From Bacteroidales bacterium UBA5281 (GTDB taxonomy: Bacteria; Bacteroidota; Bacteroidia; Bacteroidales; Lentimicrobiaceae): a stretch of 64,000 nt of DNA. Below the pieces are notes generated by a model, which did not search any database, had not been told where the DNA came from, and saw only the letters and a program-made list of their open reading frames with translations. Of the stretch, positions 18,123 through 26,936 are shown in pieces. The position numbers and the translations under genes were made by a program. Location of the stretch: the NCBI GenBank assembly GCA_002410555.1, contig DHSR01000033.1:62880-126879 (forward strand), read 5' to 3'. Numbering within the stretch: the first letter of the stretch is position 1; each line of letters begins with the position of its first letter.

Positions 18123-18662
18123 ATGCGATACAAATTGAGCGTAAAAAGTAGAAAGTTAAGAGATAAAAACATAGTAACAGCAATGTTGCTTTTAGCCTGC
18201 ATTTTTTATCTTTCATCTACCATGGCCCAAGAAAGCATTAACGCCACAGGTGGCAATGCTACAGGAAGCGGAGGCTCAGTATGTTATTCCGTTGGTCAGG
18301 TAGTTTATACCACAAACACAGGAACAAATGGTTCGTTGGACCAAGGAGTGCAGCAGCCATTCGAGATTTGGGTAGTAACAGGGATTGAAGAAGCCAATGG
18401 TATTAAGCTTTCGGTTTATGCTTATCCAAACCCTACTGCTGATTATCTTATATTGGAAGTCAAGGACTTTAACTTTTCAACTTTAACATTCGAACTATAC
18501 GATTTGCATGGGAAACTTTTGCAAACCCAAAAGATTACGGGCAGTCAAACAAACATTGTTATGAACAATCAACAACAACGATGTTTTAGTAATGAACACG
18601 CAAGTTGGAATGCAGATCAGCATTTTACAAGATTCGGCAATGGGAACAGCGGTGTATGTTGA
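18123..18662 (+). pseudogene. Small secreted T9SS protein, sorting domain truncated at a deletion junction
   Basis: The N-terminus is a signal peptide (ending TMAQ), followed by the glycine-rich ATGGNATGSGGSV and YSVGQVVYTT, the pattern of a common Bacteroidota family of about 200 residues. A type A sorting domain starts at AYPNPTADYL and proceeds normally to TGSQTNIVM. After that the frame reads NNQQQRCFSNEH, which is unrelated to a sorting domain; the final strands and basic tail are missing. The lost part coincides with the beginning of the next gene in another frame, so a deletion has joined the two. Without an intact tail the product is unlikely to be exported by the T9SS. Confidence 0.65.
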
Positions 18663-19929
18663 AACCCAAGCTCCAACCAGCAATGCAAATGGTTTAGTAA
18701 GCATGGAAATTGGGTCAGGCACATCCATAAGTGGTGATTTTGCCATCAACTGGACAGAAGGGCCTTATTTTATTAAAATTGAAACTGACCTAAGCGGTGG
18801 AACAAACTACAGCATTACCGGCACAAGCCAATTGCTTAGTGTGCCTTATGCTTTACATTCCCAAACGGCTGATTCATTTACCGGTACAATTACCGAAATT
18901 GATCCAAGAGTGCCTTACGGTACACAAGCAGGTGAAATGCAATATTGGAATGGTGCGGAATGGGTAATCGTTTTAGCAGGTAATGAAGGCGATATAATGA
19001 CTTTTGTTAACAATACCCCTACATGGGTTGCGGGCACAACTGGTTCTCAATTGCCTGGCCCATTTATAGCTACTGCTGCTACCAACATTACCGAAGAAAG
19101 CTTTGATGCCAACTGGACGGTAAGTGAAAGGGCAAACACTTATTACATAGATGTAAACAGTGAAGGTGATTTCACCGGAACCTGGATATATAACAACCAC
19201 CAAGTTGACGATGTTACAAGCTATGCAGTAAGTGGTTTAATTTGTGGCACTAACTATTATTACAGGTTAAGAGCTAGTAATAACTTTGGAACCACCGTCA
19301 ACTCTAATGTTATTGCGCTTGAGACAAATGCGTGCGGTGGCGGGTTTGGCAGTGTAGTGAACCCGGCTACGGGAAGAACATGGCTGGACAGGAATCTTGG
19401 TGCTTCACAAGTTGCAACTTCAAGCACAGATTCCCTTGCTTATGGCGATTTATATCAATGGGGCAGAGGAACTGATGGACATGAAATACGTACATCCGGT
19501 ATAACTTCTACATTAAGTAGCAGCGATACCCCGGGGCATGGCGATTTTATTATGAATCCCGACAGCCCTTTTGATTGGCGCGTACCACAAAACGACAACC
19601 TGTGGCAGGGTGTAAACGGCGTCAATAACCCCTGCCCCAGTGGTTACCGTTTACCAACTGAAGCAGAATGGGAATCAGAACGCGGAAGCTGGAGCAGTAA
19701 CAATGCAGCGGGTGCATTTAACTCACCCCTAAAGTTGACTGTAGCCGGTCAACGCACTTACAGCGATGGTTCGCTCATGAGTGTTGGAAGAAGTGGTTGC
19801 TATTGGTCAAGTACACTGTCTCTTGAAGCGGGTGGTATCTACTCACGTTTCCTGAGTTTCAGAACCACTGCCTATGTGATCAGTAGTCACCGGGCGACCG
19901 GCGACAGTGTGCGCTGTATTCAGGATTAA
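18592..19929 (+). CDS. Fib_succ_major-domain protein with a FnIII domain, N-terminus deleted
   Basis: The frame opens in mid-domain: NNDVLVMNTQVGMQIS is normally preceded by a signal peptide and a SYQAVVRN-like segment, both absent. Residues 1-100 are the usual N-terminal beta domain (ITGTSQLLSVPYALH). A fibronectin type III domain follows near 150-245, and residues 250-445 form the Fibrobacter succinogenes major domain (WLDRNLGASQVAT, CPSGYRLPTEAEWE, GCYWSST, SVRCIQD), a fold related to C-type lectins. The ATG at 18592 overlaps the preceding frame by 71 bases. With no export signal the product is probably non-functional, unless it is made as part of a frameshifted fusion. A terminator lies 16 bases downstream. 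Confidence 0.7.
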   Translation: MNTQVGMQISILQDSAMGTAVYVETQAPTSNANGLVSMEIGSGTSISGDFAINWTEGPYFIKIETDLSGGTNYSITGTSQLLSVPYALHSQTADSFTGTITEIDPRVPYGTQAGEMQYWNGAEWVIVLAGNEGDIMTFVNNTPTWVAGTTGSQLPGPFIATAATNITEESFDANWTVSERANTYYIDVNSEGDFTGTWIYNNHQVDDVTSYAVSGLICGTNYYYRLRASNNFGTTVNSNVIALETNACGGGFGSVVNPATGRTWLDRNLGASQVATSSTDSLAYGDLYQWGRGTDGHEIRTSGITSTLSSSDTPGHGDFIMNPDSPFDWRVPQNDNLWQGVNGVNNPCPSGYRLPTEAEWESERGSWSSNNAAGAFNSPLKLTVAGQRTYSDGSLMSVGRSGCYWSSTLSLEAGGIYSRFLSFRTTAYVISSHRATGDSVRCIQD

Positions 19930-19945
19930 ATAAGTTAAAGATTGA

Positions 19946-19993
19946 AGGTAGAAGTTTATAAAATAAAAGTTTTATAAACTTTCTACCTTTTTT
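19946..19993 (+). terminator. Strong intrinsic terminator after the Fib_succ_major gene
   Basis: The arm 19946-19963 pairs with 19970-19988 over 18 base pairs with one bulged base, around a 6-base A-rich loop. T residues follow to 19993. This is the most stable hairpin noted in the window. Confidence 0.8.
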
Positions 19994-20108
19994 AATTCAG
20001 GATTTTTGCCAAATAGAGATTCTAAAAATTTATAGATAAGCTATAAGGCAAATAGCAAACATTAAATCATGCCCCGTGTTTCAGAATACTTTAAAACCAT
20101 CTTCTGGG

Positions 20109-21515
20109 ATGAAATTTAAAAACTTTCTTTTTCTGCTGATTCTTTTTCTTATATCGGCCCATGCTTTTGCACAGAACAGTATTACAGGCAGTTTTCCTCC
20201 TTTGGCTGGACAACAGGTGAAATTGGTAGGCTTTCAGGATTTCGGCATTTACACCATCGATAGCACAATGGTTTCAAAAGATGGCAAATTTGCCTTGCGT
20301 TTTGCCAAAAAGGATCTGGGAATGGGATATTTATCTGCATCAGATAAAAAAGCTTATTTTGTAGTACTTGAAATGGAGGATGTTCAACTGAAAGGCAATA
20401 TTCTAAACTCGCCAGAAAGTGTTACTATTCTATCTGGAAAAGAAAATCAATTGTTTGCACAATACGCTTCAGAACATGCACGTTGGGAACAAGCCCTTAG
20501 CGCATGGAATTATCTGTCCAAAATCTACACTCAGGACTCTCTCTTCGCAACACATAAACTTCCTCAAAAAGCAATAGAAAAAGAAAAACAGCGGATAAAA
20601 GCAGAAGACAATTCGTTTTTAACAGGCATGGATAAAGCAACCTATATAAGCTGGTATCTTCCGGTACGCAAGTTAGTTAGTTCAGTTTCTTCCATAGCCC
20701 AATTTCACATCGACGAAATTCCGGCTACAATAAAAGCATTCAGAGAATTAGACTATACTGACCAACGGCTCTATAAAAGCGGGTTATTGCGCGAAGCCAT
20801 CGAAGCTCATTTTTGGTTGATTGAAAACAGCGGGCGTTCATTGGATTCAGTTTTCTTCGAGATGAATACCTCTATCGATTATATGATTGAAAACCTCAGA
20901 CCTGACGAGAGAAAATTTAATACAATAACAAATTTCCTTTTTAAACTTCTGGAAAAACGTAGCTTGTTTACAGCCTAGGAATATCTGGCATTAAAAGTCT
21001 TGAACGAAGAAAGTTGCACTGTTGATAGCAACCTCGCTTCACAATTGGAAAGCTATCGTGCCATGAAAATAGGAAAAACAGCCCCCGATTTTGAATTCAT
21101 GGGAGATGTTTTTACGCCTGGTTACACATCAGAGGGCAATGCTCCCCAAAAATTAACAGATATTCATGCCAGTTATACCGTTCTGGTTTTCGGATCAAGC
21201 TGGTGTCCCACATGTCCGCAGGAGCTTATACAAATTGCCGGTTTATACCAAAAATGGAAAGAACAAAACGTAGAAGTTGTTTTTGTTGCTCTGGATGAAA
21301 ACAAAGAAATTTTCAACAAATTCATAACCCCTTTTCCTTTTATTAGTATCTGCGACTATCAGAAGTGGGAAAGTCCGGTAGCTAAATCTTACCATGTCTT
21401 TGCAACGCCAACTATATTCTTGTTGAGCAATAAACGGGAAATCATACTTCGTCCAAACTCCGCCAAACAGATGGATTCATGGATTGACTGGTATTTGGTG
21501 AAGGGAAACAATTAA
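20109..21515 (+). pseudogene. Secreted thioredoxin-like (TlpA/AhpC-TSA type) protein with an in-frame TAG
   Basis: A protein of the DUF4369-thioredoxin type: signal peptide (KNFLFLLILFLISAHAFAQ), an N-terminal beta domain, a helical middle and a thioredoxin domain with WCPTC (Cys366 and Cys369) and a cis-Pro ATPT. Reading is interrupted at 20976-20978 by TAG, yet the same frame continues at once as EYLALKVLNEESC and matches the expected domain order without any gap. One base change would restore about 468 residues. The ATG at 20109 is chosen over GTG 20076 because it starts the signal peptide. If translation restarts at TTG 21000, a thioredoxin domain without signal would be made in the cytoplasm. 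Confidence 0.8.
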
Positions 21516-21679
21516 ATTAAAATTTTTCCTGTGATAAATTATATTAGGCCAATAATCAATGATTAATCGCAGGTATGATACAGTTAGCTTTGCTGTGATT
21601 CTACCCATGAAAGATTGTAAATATTAAAGTCAAAATGACTGTCATGGGCCCCCTGCCCGACCCATTTCCATCGGAATTG

Positions 21680-21699
21680 CCGTTTTCCGCTCCACTTAA
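21680..21699 (+). repeat. Right copy of a 20-bp direct repeat (att-like) matching the tRNA-Gly 3' end
   Basis: Identical to 14859-14878 over 20 bases including CCA and the bases CTTAA beyond it. The similarity stops sharply on the right and nearly so on the left. Taken with the left copy it defines a 6.8-kb segment. Confidence 0.6.
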
Positions 21700-21870
21700 T
21701 AAACTCAGGAACCGGGCTTACATGTTTGGAACACAATGGGCCTGGATAAGTCAGATCTGCCTGGAGTTTTATGACCTTCCTTTGTTCTATAATAGCTTAT
21801 TCCCTTCCACCCCAGATACAACCTGAGGGTTTTAACTTCAATATTTCGTAAATGGAGCCGGGATATTTAT

Positions 21871-22089
21871 TTAGGCAGGAATCAATATACCTTCATCAAT
21901 TTTTTTGAATGGGTAGTTCTCGAATATATTTCTGAAATTATCGTTGTCATTTAAAAGTTTTGAAAATGGGGGTGGAGTCATTGGTTTATGCTTACTACGG
22001 ATAGACCAACCCAGACCGGTTAATAGATTTTTTGACATTTCAGTTGGTAATAATATGAGAAATCGCTTACTTAATAATATATTATTCAC
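21871..22089 (-). pseudogene. Unrecognised 72-residue frame, possible gene remnant
   Basis: A GTG-started frame of normal-looking composition (LLTGLGWSIRSKHKPMTPPP, NIFENYPFKKIDEG). No family is recognised and there is no clear promoter. It may be the end of a lost gene or a chance frame. It sits just outside the right att-like repeat. Confidence 0.2.
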
Positions 22090-22184
22090 TGAATAGCAAC
22101 TCTTGAGAATTTAGATATCAGGTCAGGCTATATGTTAGCGATGACAATATTCAGACCATAATCCCGTTAATCAAAATAAAATCC

Positions 22185-23756
22185 ATGAAAAAAATCCGGC
22201 TGCTTTTACCATTGATTTTTGCTCTTTTGTTTGCTTACCTCTTGCAGGGTCAACAAGCCGGCGTTAATGTTTTGGTCATGGATGTTTTGGTATTGATGCT
22301 GTTGTACACCAGCGGCAGAATCAATGCGGCAAATACTACCCAGTTGATATTGAGTTCCGGTTTGTTGATTTCCGGATTTATGTCACTGCTTTATGGATCA
22401 GCAACGGCAGTTTTTGCCAATGTCATCTCTTTGATTCTGTTGGTCGGAATATCGGCTGACAATCACACAAAACAACTGATAAACCTTGTCCCGGCTTCAT
22501 TTTCTGCCGGTATTTCCGGGTTTTATATTTATTTAAGTCATCTTTTTAGTTTTAATTCCAATACTGGAGGCAAAAGATACGTTGCCAGGTTTCTACTCAT
22601 TGTTCTTTTTCCACTGATCATAGCGCTGGTATTTGTAATGCTGTATGCAGGAGCAAGTCCATTTTTTGATGCCCTTACCGGTAACTTTATAGAGCGACTG
22701 GGCATTTGGTTTGAGCAGCTTTTTAAATTTATTGATCCTGCAAATTTTTGGTTATTTGTTGCGGGATTGCTTATTTCAACAGCCTTTGTATTTGGTCAGT
22801 CCAGGGATTTTTTCAAACTCATCAATGAATCCATTCCCATGCAATTGCACCGGCAAAAACGAAATCCGGCGGGCAAACCTGCATTGCTGCGCATCGAATT
22901 TCGTTCGGGCATTGTGTTACTGATATTACTCAACGTGTTGATTGGAATAATGAATGTGCTTGATATCTGGAATGTCTGGTTCCATTTTGACTGGAATGGA
23001 GATTATCTCAAACAATTTGTGCACGCTGGTACCTGGCTGCTGGTATTTTCAATCGTCATTTCTATCCTTATCGTACTCTACTATTTCCGGGCAAGCCTGA
23101 ACTTTTATCCACGCAGAAAACTCCTCTTAAAGCTGGCCCTGGTATGGCTGGCACAAAACGCCTTACTTTCCATTTCTGTGGGCATTCGCAACTGGCTCTA
23201 TATCCAGCATTTTAACCTGGCATTCAAGCGCATTTGGGTGTATGCTTTTCTCTTGCTTACCCTTTTCGGGATAGCTACCGTAATGATAAAGATTATCAAC
23301 AGAAAAACGAATAACTATCTCTTCTATTATAACAGCATTGCTGCCTACCTGATGGTTGTAGCTCTGAGTCTGATAAACTGGGACGTAGTTATTGCGCGAT
23401 ACAACTATAAACATTATACCACTTCGTTTTTCCATACTGACTTTATGGCTTTCCTTGATGGAAGCACATTGCCGGTGCTGAGAGAATCAACGTTGCAGAT
23501 AGCGGAAATTAAGGAGGCCCAGGAGCAGAAATTCGATTTTTCAGATAGGTACATGTCTCTGTATAGTTATGCGAAACATGTAAATAAGCGTTGTCAGAAT
23601 TTTGTTTACGGATACCCTTTACTCAACTGGCAAAGCTGGAATGTAGCTGACTACAGAACATACCGGGCTTTATCAAAAGAAATGAAAATCAATTCTTATC
23701 CTCCAGTAAATCGAGATAAAGCTGATACATCTGCTGTCCAAAGCAAACAAAAGTAA
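22185..23756 (+). CDS. DUF4173/DUF4153-like polytopic membrane protein
   Basis: A 523-residue inner-membrane protein with about a dozen hydrophobic segments and a soluble C-terminal tail of about 90 residues. NLAFKRIWVYAFLLLTLFG and the late segment SLINWDVVIARYNYKH are features of the DUF4153/DUF4173 membrane families, whose function is not established. It starts with a cleavable or anchoring hydrophobic helix (KKIRLLLPLIFALLFAYLL). The last 68 bases of the gene overlap the 3' end of the macro-domain gene on the opposite strand. No operon partner is apparent. Confidence 0.7.
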   Translation: MKKIRLLLPLIFALLFAYLLQGQQAGVNVLVMDVLVLMLLYTSGRINAANTTQLILSSGLLISGFMSLLYGSATAVFANVISLILLVGISADNHTKQLINLVPASFSAGISGFYIYLSHLFSFNSNTGGKRYVARFLLIVLFPLIIALVFVMLYAGASPFFDALTGNFIERLGIWFEQLFKFIDPANFWLFVAGLLISTAFVFGQSRDFFKLINESIPMQLHRQKRNPAGKPALLRIEFRSGIVLLILLNVLIGIMNVLDIWNVWFHFDWNGDYLKQFVHAGTWLLVFSIVISILIVLYYFRASLNFYPRRKLLLKLALVWLAQNALLSISVGIRNWLYIQHFNLAFKRIWVYAFLLLTLFGIATVMIKIINRKTNNYLFYYNSIAAYLMVVALSLINWDVVIARYNYKHYTTSFFHTDFMAFLDGSTLPVLRESTLQIAEIKEAQEQKFDFSDRYMSLYSYAKHVNKRCQNFVYGYPLLNWQSWNVADYRTYRALSKEMKINSYPPVNRDKADTSAVQSKQK

Positions 23757-24207
23757 TGTCTGCGGGAAGCTTCGGATCATTTAGCCATTGCTTTACAGTA
23801 CGAATGGCAATAGTGGCAGCTTTCTTATGTGGGAATCCATAGGCTCCGGTGCTAATGGAGGGGAAGGCAATGGAATCAATCTCATTTTCTGCAGCCAGTT
23901 TTAGGCTTTCGGTATAACAGGAAGCAAGCAGCCTGTCTTCATCATGATTTCCGCCCCGCCAAACCGGGCCCACCGTGTGGATTACATAGCGCGCAGGCAG
24001 CCTGAACCCGGGTGTTATCCGGGCTTCACCGGTGGGGCATCCTCCTATTTCATAACAGGCATCGTAAAGCTCCGGTCCGGCAGCACGGTGAATGGCTCCA
24101 TCCACACCACCGCCTCCCAGCAAACTGTTGTTTGCCGCATTTACAATGGCATCACCCTCAAAATCTGTGATGTCGCCTTCAATGACTTTGATACGCGAAT
24201 TGTTCAT
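23689..24207 (-). CDS. Macro-domain protein (probable O-acetyl-ADP-ribose deacetylase, MacroD/YmdB type)
   Basis: A single macro domain of 172 residues that binds ADP-ribose and probably hydrolyses O-acetyl-ADP-ribose or removes mono-ADP-ribose from proteins. Visible signatures are GDITDFEGDAIVNAANNSLL, GGGGVDGAIHRAAG, CPTGEARITPG, VIHTVGP and FPSISTGAYGFP, all typical of the MacroD class. The start at 24207 gives the standard N-terminus NNSRIKVIEGDI. It is transcribed towards the membrane-protein gene and overlaps its last 68 bases, so the two messages are antisense at their 3' ends. Confidence 0.95.
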   Translation of the reverse strand: MNNSRIKVIEGDITDFEGDAIVNAANNSLLGGGGVDGAIHRAAGPELYDACYEIGGCPTGEARITPGFRLPARYVIHTVGPVWRGGNHDEDRLLASCYTESLKLAAENEIDSIAFPSISTGAYGFPHKKAATIAIRTVKQWLNDPKLPADITFVCFGQQMYQLYLDLLEDKN

Positions 24208-24410
24208 ATTTATTCAAATTTATTATGATTTTGCTTGTTATTTTTTTCAAATTTACTTAATATTGCAATTCCACAGCACAAATTGTTCTTTCTTTTTCAC
24301 ATAACTTCCCTGGTGTGGTTGGCTTTTCAATGCCCGGACCAGCTGTAGTCTTCACCTGAATACCTGATTTTTTTACACTGAAAAACCATTTCTTCCTAAA
24401 ACCTTTACTT

Positions 24411-26795
24411 ATGCGAAAAGCTAATGTATTTTGCATGGCTGTGGCCTTGCTGTATATGACAACATTTGTTCAGGCTCAAAATGAGCATTCAGTAACGATT
24501 GATAATGTCTCAAGTGAGGCTGTCTGGCCCGCTGTTATCAAAGTTTTTGCAGATTTAAAATACCCCCGGCCTCTGATTAACAAGCGGCAAGGCACGGCTT
24601 ATACGAGTTATTACCGGTATAAAACACTGTTGTTTGACAATCGCGTTAAGTTTGGCCTTGAATACAGAACGGGTACACTCACCATCAGCATTACGGAAAG
24701 ACAATATTTGAGCGACAAAGGCTGGGTGGAGAATGTATTGCCTGCTTCTGACAAACAAATGCTGAAATTATTGAATCCTGTTAAAGAACAACTCCTTAAG
24801 CTGACCGAAGGGCAACCCTATACCGGTCCAGCCGCTGGAATACGTTCAGAAGCTCATGGAAACAAAGCCGGCTTATATGATAATTTTGCTTTGGTAAAAA
24901 TGCCGGATAAGGCAATGGACATGTTGGGTGTGCACGAAAACGGAAATATTGTTGGTATTGATCTGGATGCAGATCAAAAGCGGATTAAATCGCTTACTTT
25001 TAAAGTTTCTGAAGATGCTCCGGCTGTGGTAATGCTTTATAATGAAAATGGTACACCCAGAAGTATGATGGCAGGTGGGTACGCCATGCATTTCAGCAGT
25101 ATTTACAATGATGTAACCAGGGTTACAGTATTCGATACCCTGGGCAATTTCATATCTTCTCATGAAGTTCAATTAGCTGCGCCGCCTGAAAATACTGAAA
25201 TGCTTCCTGGCACAGGTGATGGTGGCCCATCGCTTCTCAACCCAATCCCATTAGATTTCAGCATGAAAGATCTGGCTGACTATACTGGTTATGCAAGCAC
25301 AGCCCTCAATGCGGTGGCCTGCATTGCATCACTGCCCACTGCTGTGGGTGCAATAGTTCCCTGTGGTGCCCTGGCGCTTGATATCATGAGCCGGGTTGTT
25401 CCGGAAGATGCTTTTATGTATAAAGAACTGCAACTCGCCAATGCACTTTTCGCATACGTAACATTTAGTAATCCCGTAAAAACACTCGAGAAATCGGTTA
25501 CACTGGCCGGTGGACTTAAAGATGCTACCGCTGCAGCTGTTGAATGGCTTGAGCGGCACTTCCCGAAGGGTGAACTCATAGTTGCAGGCAATCCGGAAGT
25601 TAAAGTGGGTGATTTCGGTGAGATGGGTGAGCCTGTACTTTTTTATGCCTTGTCAAATTATCCTGAGGTGCCGGTGGTGTGGGACGCCTCTTCAGATGTC
25701 ATCAAAATTATACCGGTCAATGAAGGCGAAGCAGCGTACAGGCCTGGGTATTCAACAGTTGAGCTATATGCAATGCAGCCCGATGATTCGGGAGAAGTAA
25801 TCATCACTGCCAGTCAGATGAAAAGTGGTAACCTGATACAGGGCAGCCAGAAAATTTTTGTGAGAGGCCCGGGCTATTATTATATGCCCGATTGTCAGCA
25901 ATTGTTTGATCAGAAAGTGATTTCCGCTGTTGAACTGGCACGCTGCAAAAATGACGCTGCTGCCTGCGAAAATGCACTTGATGCAGCCGGTGATCATATT
26001 CTGGTGAATGATCCGGAAATTGTAGCGACCATTATTCGTGAGCACCTCATTCCTGCTTCCGAAATTATCGATCCCGACATGCGCCTGCGAACTGAAAAGT
26101 TGAACTTTTCACGAAAGATATGGAAAGAAGACGGGTCGACTTACTCTCCGGCAGAAGCAGGTGAATTTCGCGATTTTGTTGGTCAGGCACCATGTATGTT
26201 TAAATGGTTCAGCTACGGCGATCGTCAAACCATCATAGCATTGGCGCATGAAGGCATGTCGAAAATTGAAGCCATTGAAAAGAAGATCGAAGGCTTACAG
26301 AAAGTGGTCAATGAAAGCAATTTTCAAAAAATTGCCAATGAAATCATGAAACTGGAGGAGGCCATTCCCGGAATAAAAGAAACTTATGAAACTAAGATTA
26401 AAACAGTGGCTGAAAAGCAGACCATCAGATATGAAACACATAAAAGCGATCCGAAAAAATACTACATGATTCACAATGCTGTTGTTACTAGTGCCCGTTG
26501 GGGGAAATACGATGGAACGCCAAATGTGTTGTTCGACATCTTTTTTACCCCTCAAAAAGCCACCAAAACGCAACAATTTTTTGACGAAACCCGGACTTAT
26601 GATTTATTTCTCTCTGAGTTTTCTTTTTCTTTTGTCAATGGTTCAAACGATCCGGTTCAGTATACGCTGATCATTGGTGACCGGACCAGGGAAAAAGGTA
26701 AGGTGCAAACAGCCATACGCATGAAAATTTTTGAGGATGAAATCGAATACCTGGATTTTTACCAGTCAAAAGCCAGGGCAAAACTCATTAAATGA
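24411..26795 (+). CDS. Large secreted protein of unknown function
   Basis: No family is recognised for this 794-residue protein. A signal peptide is clear (MAVALLYMTTFVQAQ). Residues 25-125 (SSEAVWPAVIKVF, LEYRTGTLTISITER) have the look of a BamC-like or TBP-like alpha/beta domain, which is only an impression. Residues 150-260 are beta-rich. A hydrophobic stretch at about 293-330 (ALNAVACIASLPTAVGAIVP) could be a buried helical hairpin or membrane-inserting segment. Residues 380-480 are again beta-rich, 490-560 hold a cluster of Cys (DCQQLF, ARCKNDAAACENA), 600-680 should form a coiled coil, and the C-terminal 110 residues are beta-rich. There is no sorting domain at the end. It is monocistronic. 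Confidence 0.8.
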   Translation: MRKANVFCMAVALLYMTTFVQAQNEHSVTIDNVSSEAVWPAVIKVFADLKYPRPLINKRQGTAYTSYYRYKTLLFDNRVKFGLEYRTGTLTISITERQYLSDKGWVENVLPASDKQMLKLLNPVKEQLLKLTEGQPYTGPAAGIRSEAHGNKAGLYDNFALVKMPDKAMDMLGVHENGNIVGIDLDADQKRIKSLTFKVSEDAPAVVMLYNENGTPRSMMAGGYAMHFSSIYNDVTRVTVFDTLGNFISSHEVQLAAPPENTEMLPGTGDGGPSLLNPIPLDFSMKDLADYTGYASTALNAVACIASLPTAVGAIVPCGALALDIMSRVVPEDAFMYKELQLANALFAYVTFSNPVKTLEKSVTLAGGLKDATAAAVEWLERHFPKGELIVAGNPEVKVGDFGEMGEPVLFYALSNYPEVPVVWDASSDVIKIIPVNEGEAAYRPGYSTVELYAMQPDDSGEVIITASQMKSGNLIQGSQKIFVRGPGYYYMPDCQQLFDQKVISAVELARCKNDAAACENALDAAGDHILVNDPEIVATIIREHLIPASEIIDPDMRLRTEKLNFSRKIWKEDGSTYSPAEAGEFRDFVGQAPCMFKWFSYGDRQTIIALAHEGMSKIEAIEKKIEGLQKVVNESNFQKIANEIMKLEEAIPGIKETYETKIKTVAEKQTIRYETHKSDPKKYYMIHNAVVTSARWGKYDGTPNVLFDIFFTPQKATKTQQFFDETRTYDLFLSEFSFSFVNGSNDPVQYTLIIGDRTREKGKVQTAIRMKIFEDEIEYLDFYQSKARAKLIK

Positions 26796-26882
26796 TAAAA
26801 ATAGCCTGTGTGGCGAGGGCCGATAACTTTGATTGCAAAACCGGTATAGTTTCATTAGCAGTACGTTGGATCAAGTCGAAAT

Positions 26883-26917
26883 TTTAGAATTCAGAAATTA
26901 GAATTTAGAAATTAAAT
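26883..26917. repeat. Short 7-bp-period repeat (NTTAGAA) between convergent genes
   Basis: Five consecutive heptamers can be read: TTTAGAA, TTCAGAA, ATTAGAA, TTTAGAA, ATTAAAT. The period and core match the larger array at 31178-31307. Both lie between the 3' ends of convergent genes. Confidence 0.5.
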
Positions 26918-26936
26918 TGATCCTTCCCTTACTCTA

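Larger units (their letters stand above)
21516..22184. other. Intergenic region holding the right att-like repeat
   Basis: No convincing gene. The 20-bp copy of the tRNA-Gly 3' end is at 21680-21699. To its right is a possible minus-strand remnant (21871-22089, listed separately). The bases preceding the repeat (GGAATTG) are a poor match to the tRNA T-arm, so this is not a second tRNA gene. Confidence 0.5.

Noticed and set aside
14798..21699. Active prophage or integrative element
   Set aside because: No integrase, recombinase, relaxase or phage structural gene is visible between the repeats.
21660..21700. A second tRNA-Gly gene
   Set aside because: Only the last part of the tRNA is matched; the D-arm, anticodon arm and T-arm are absent.
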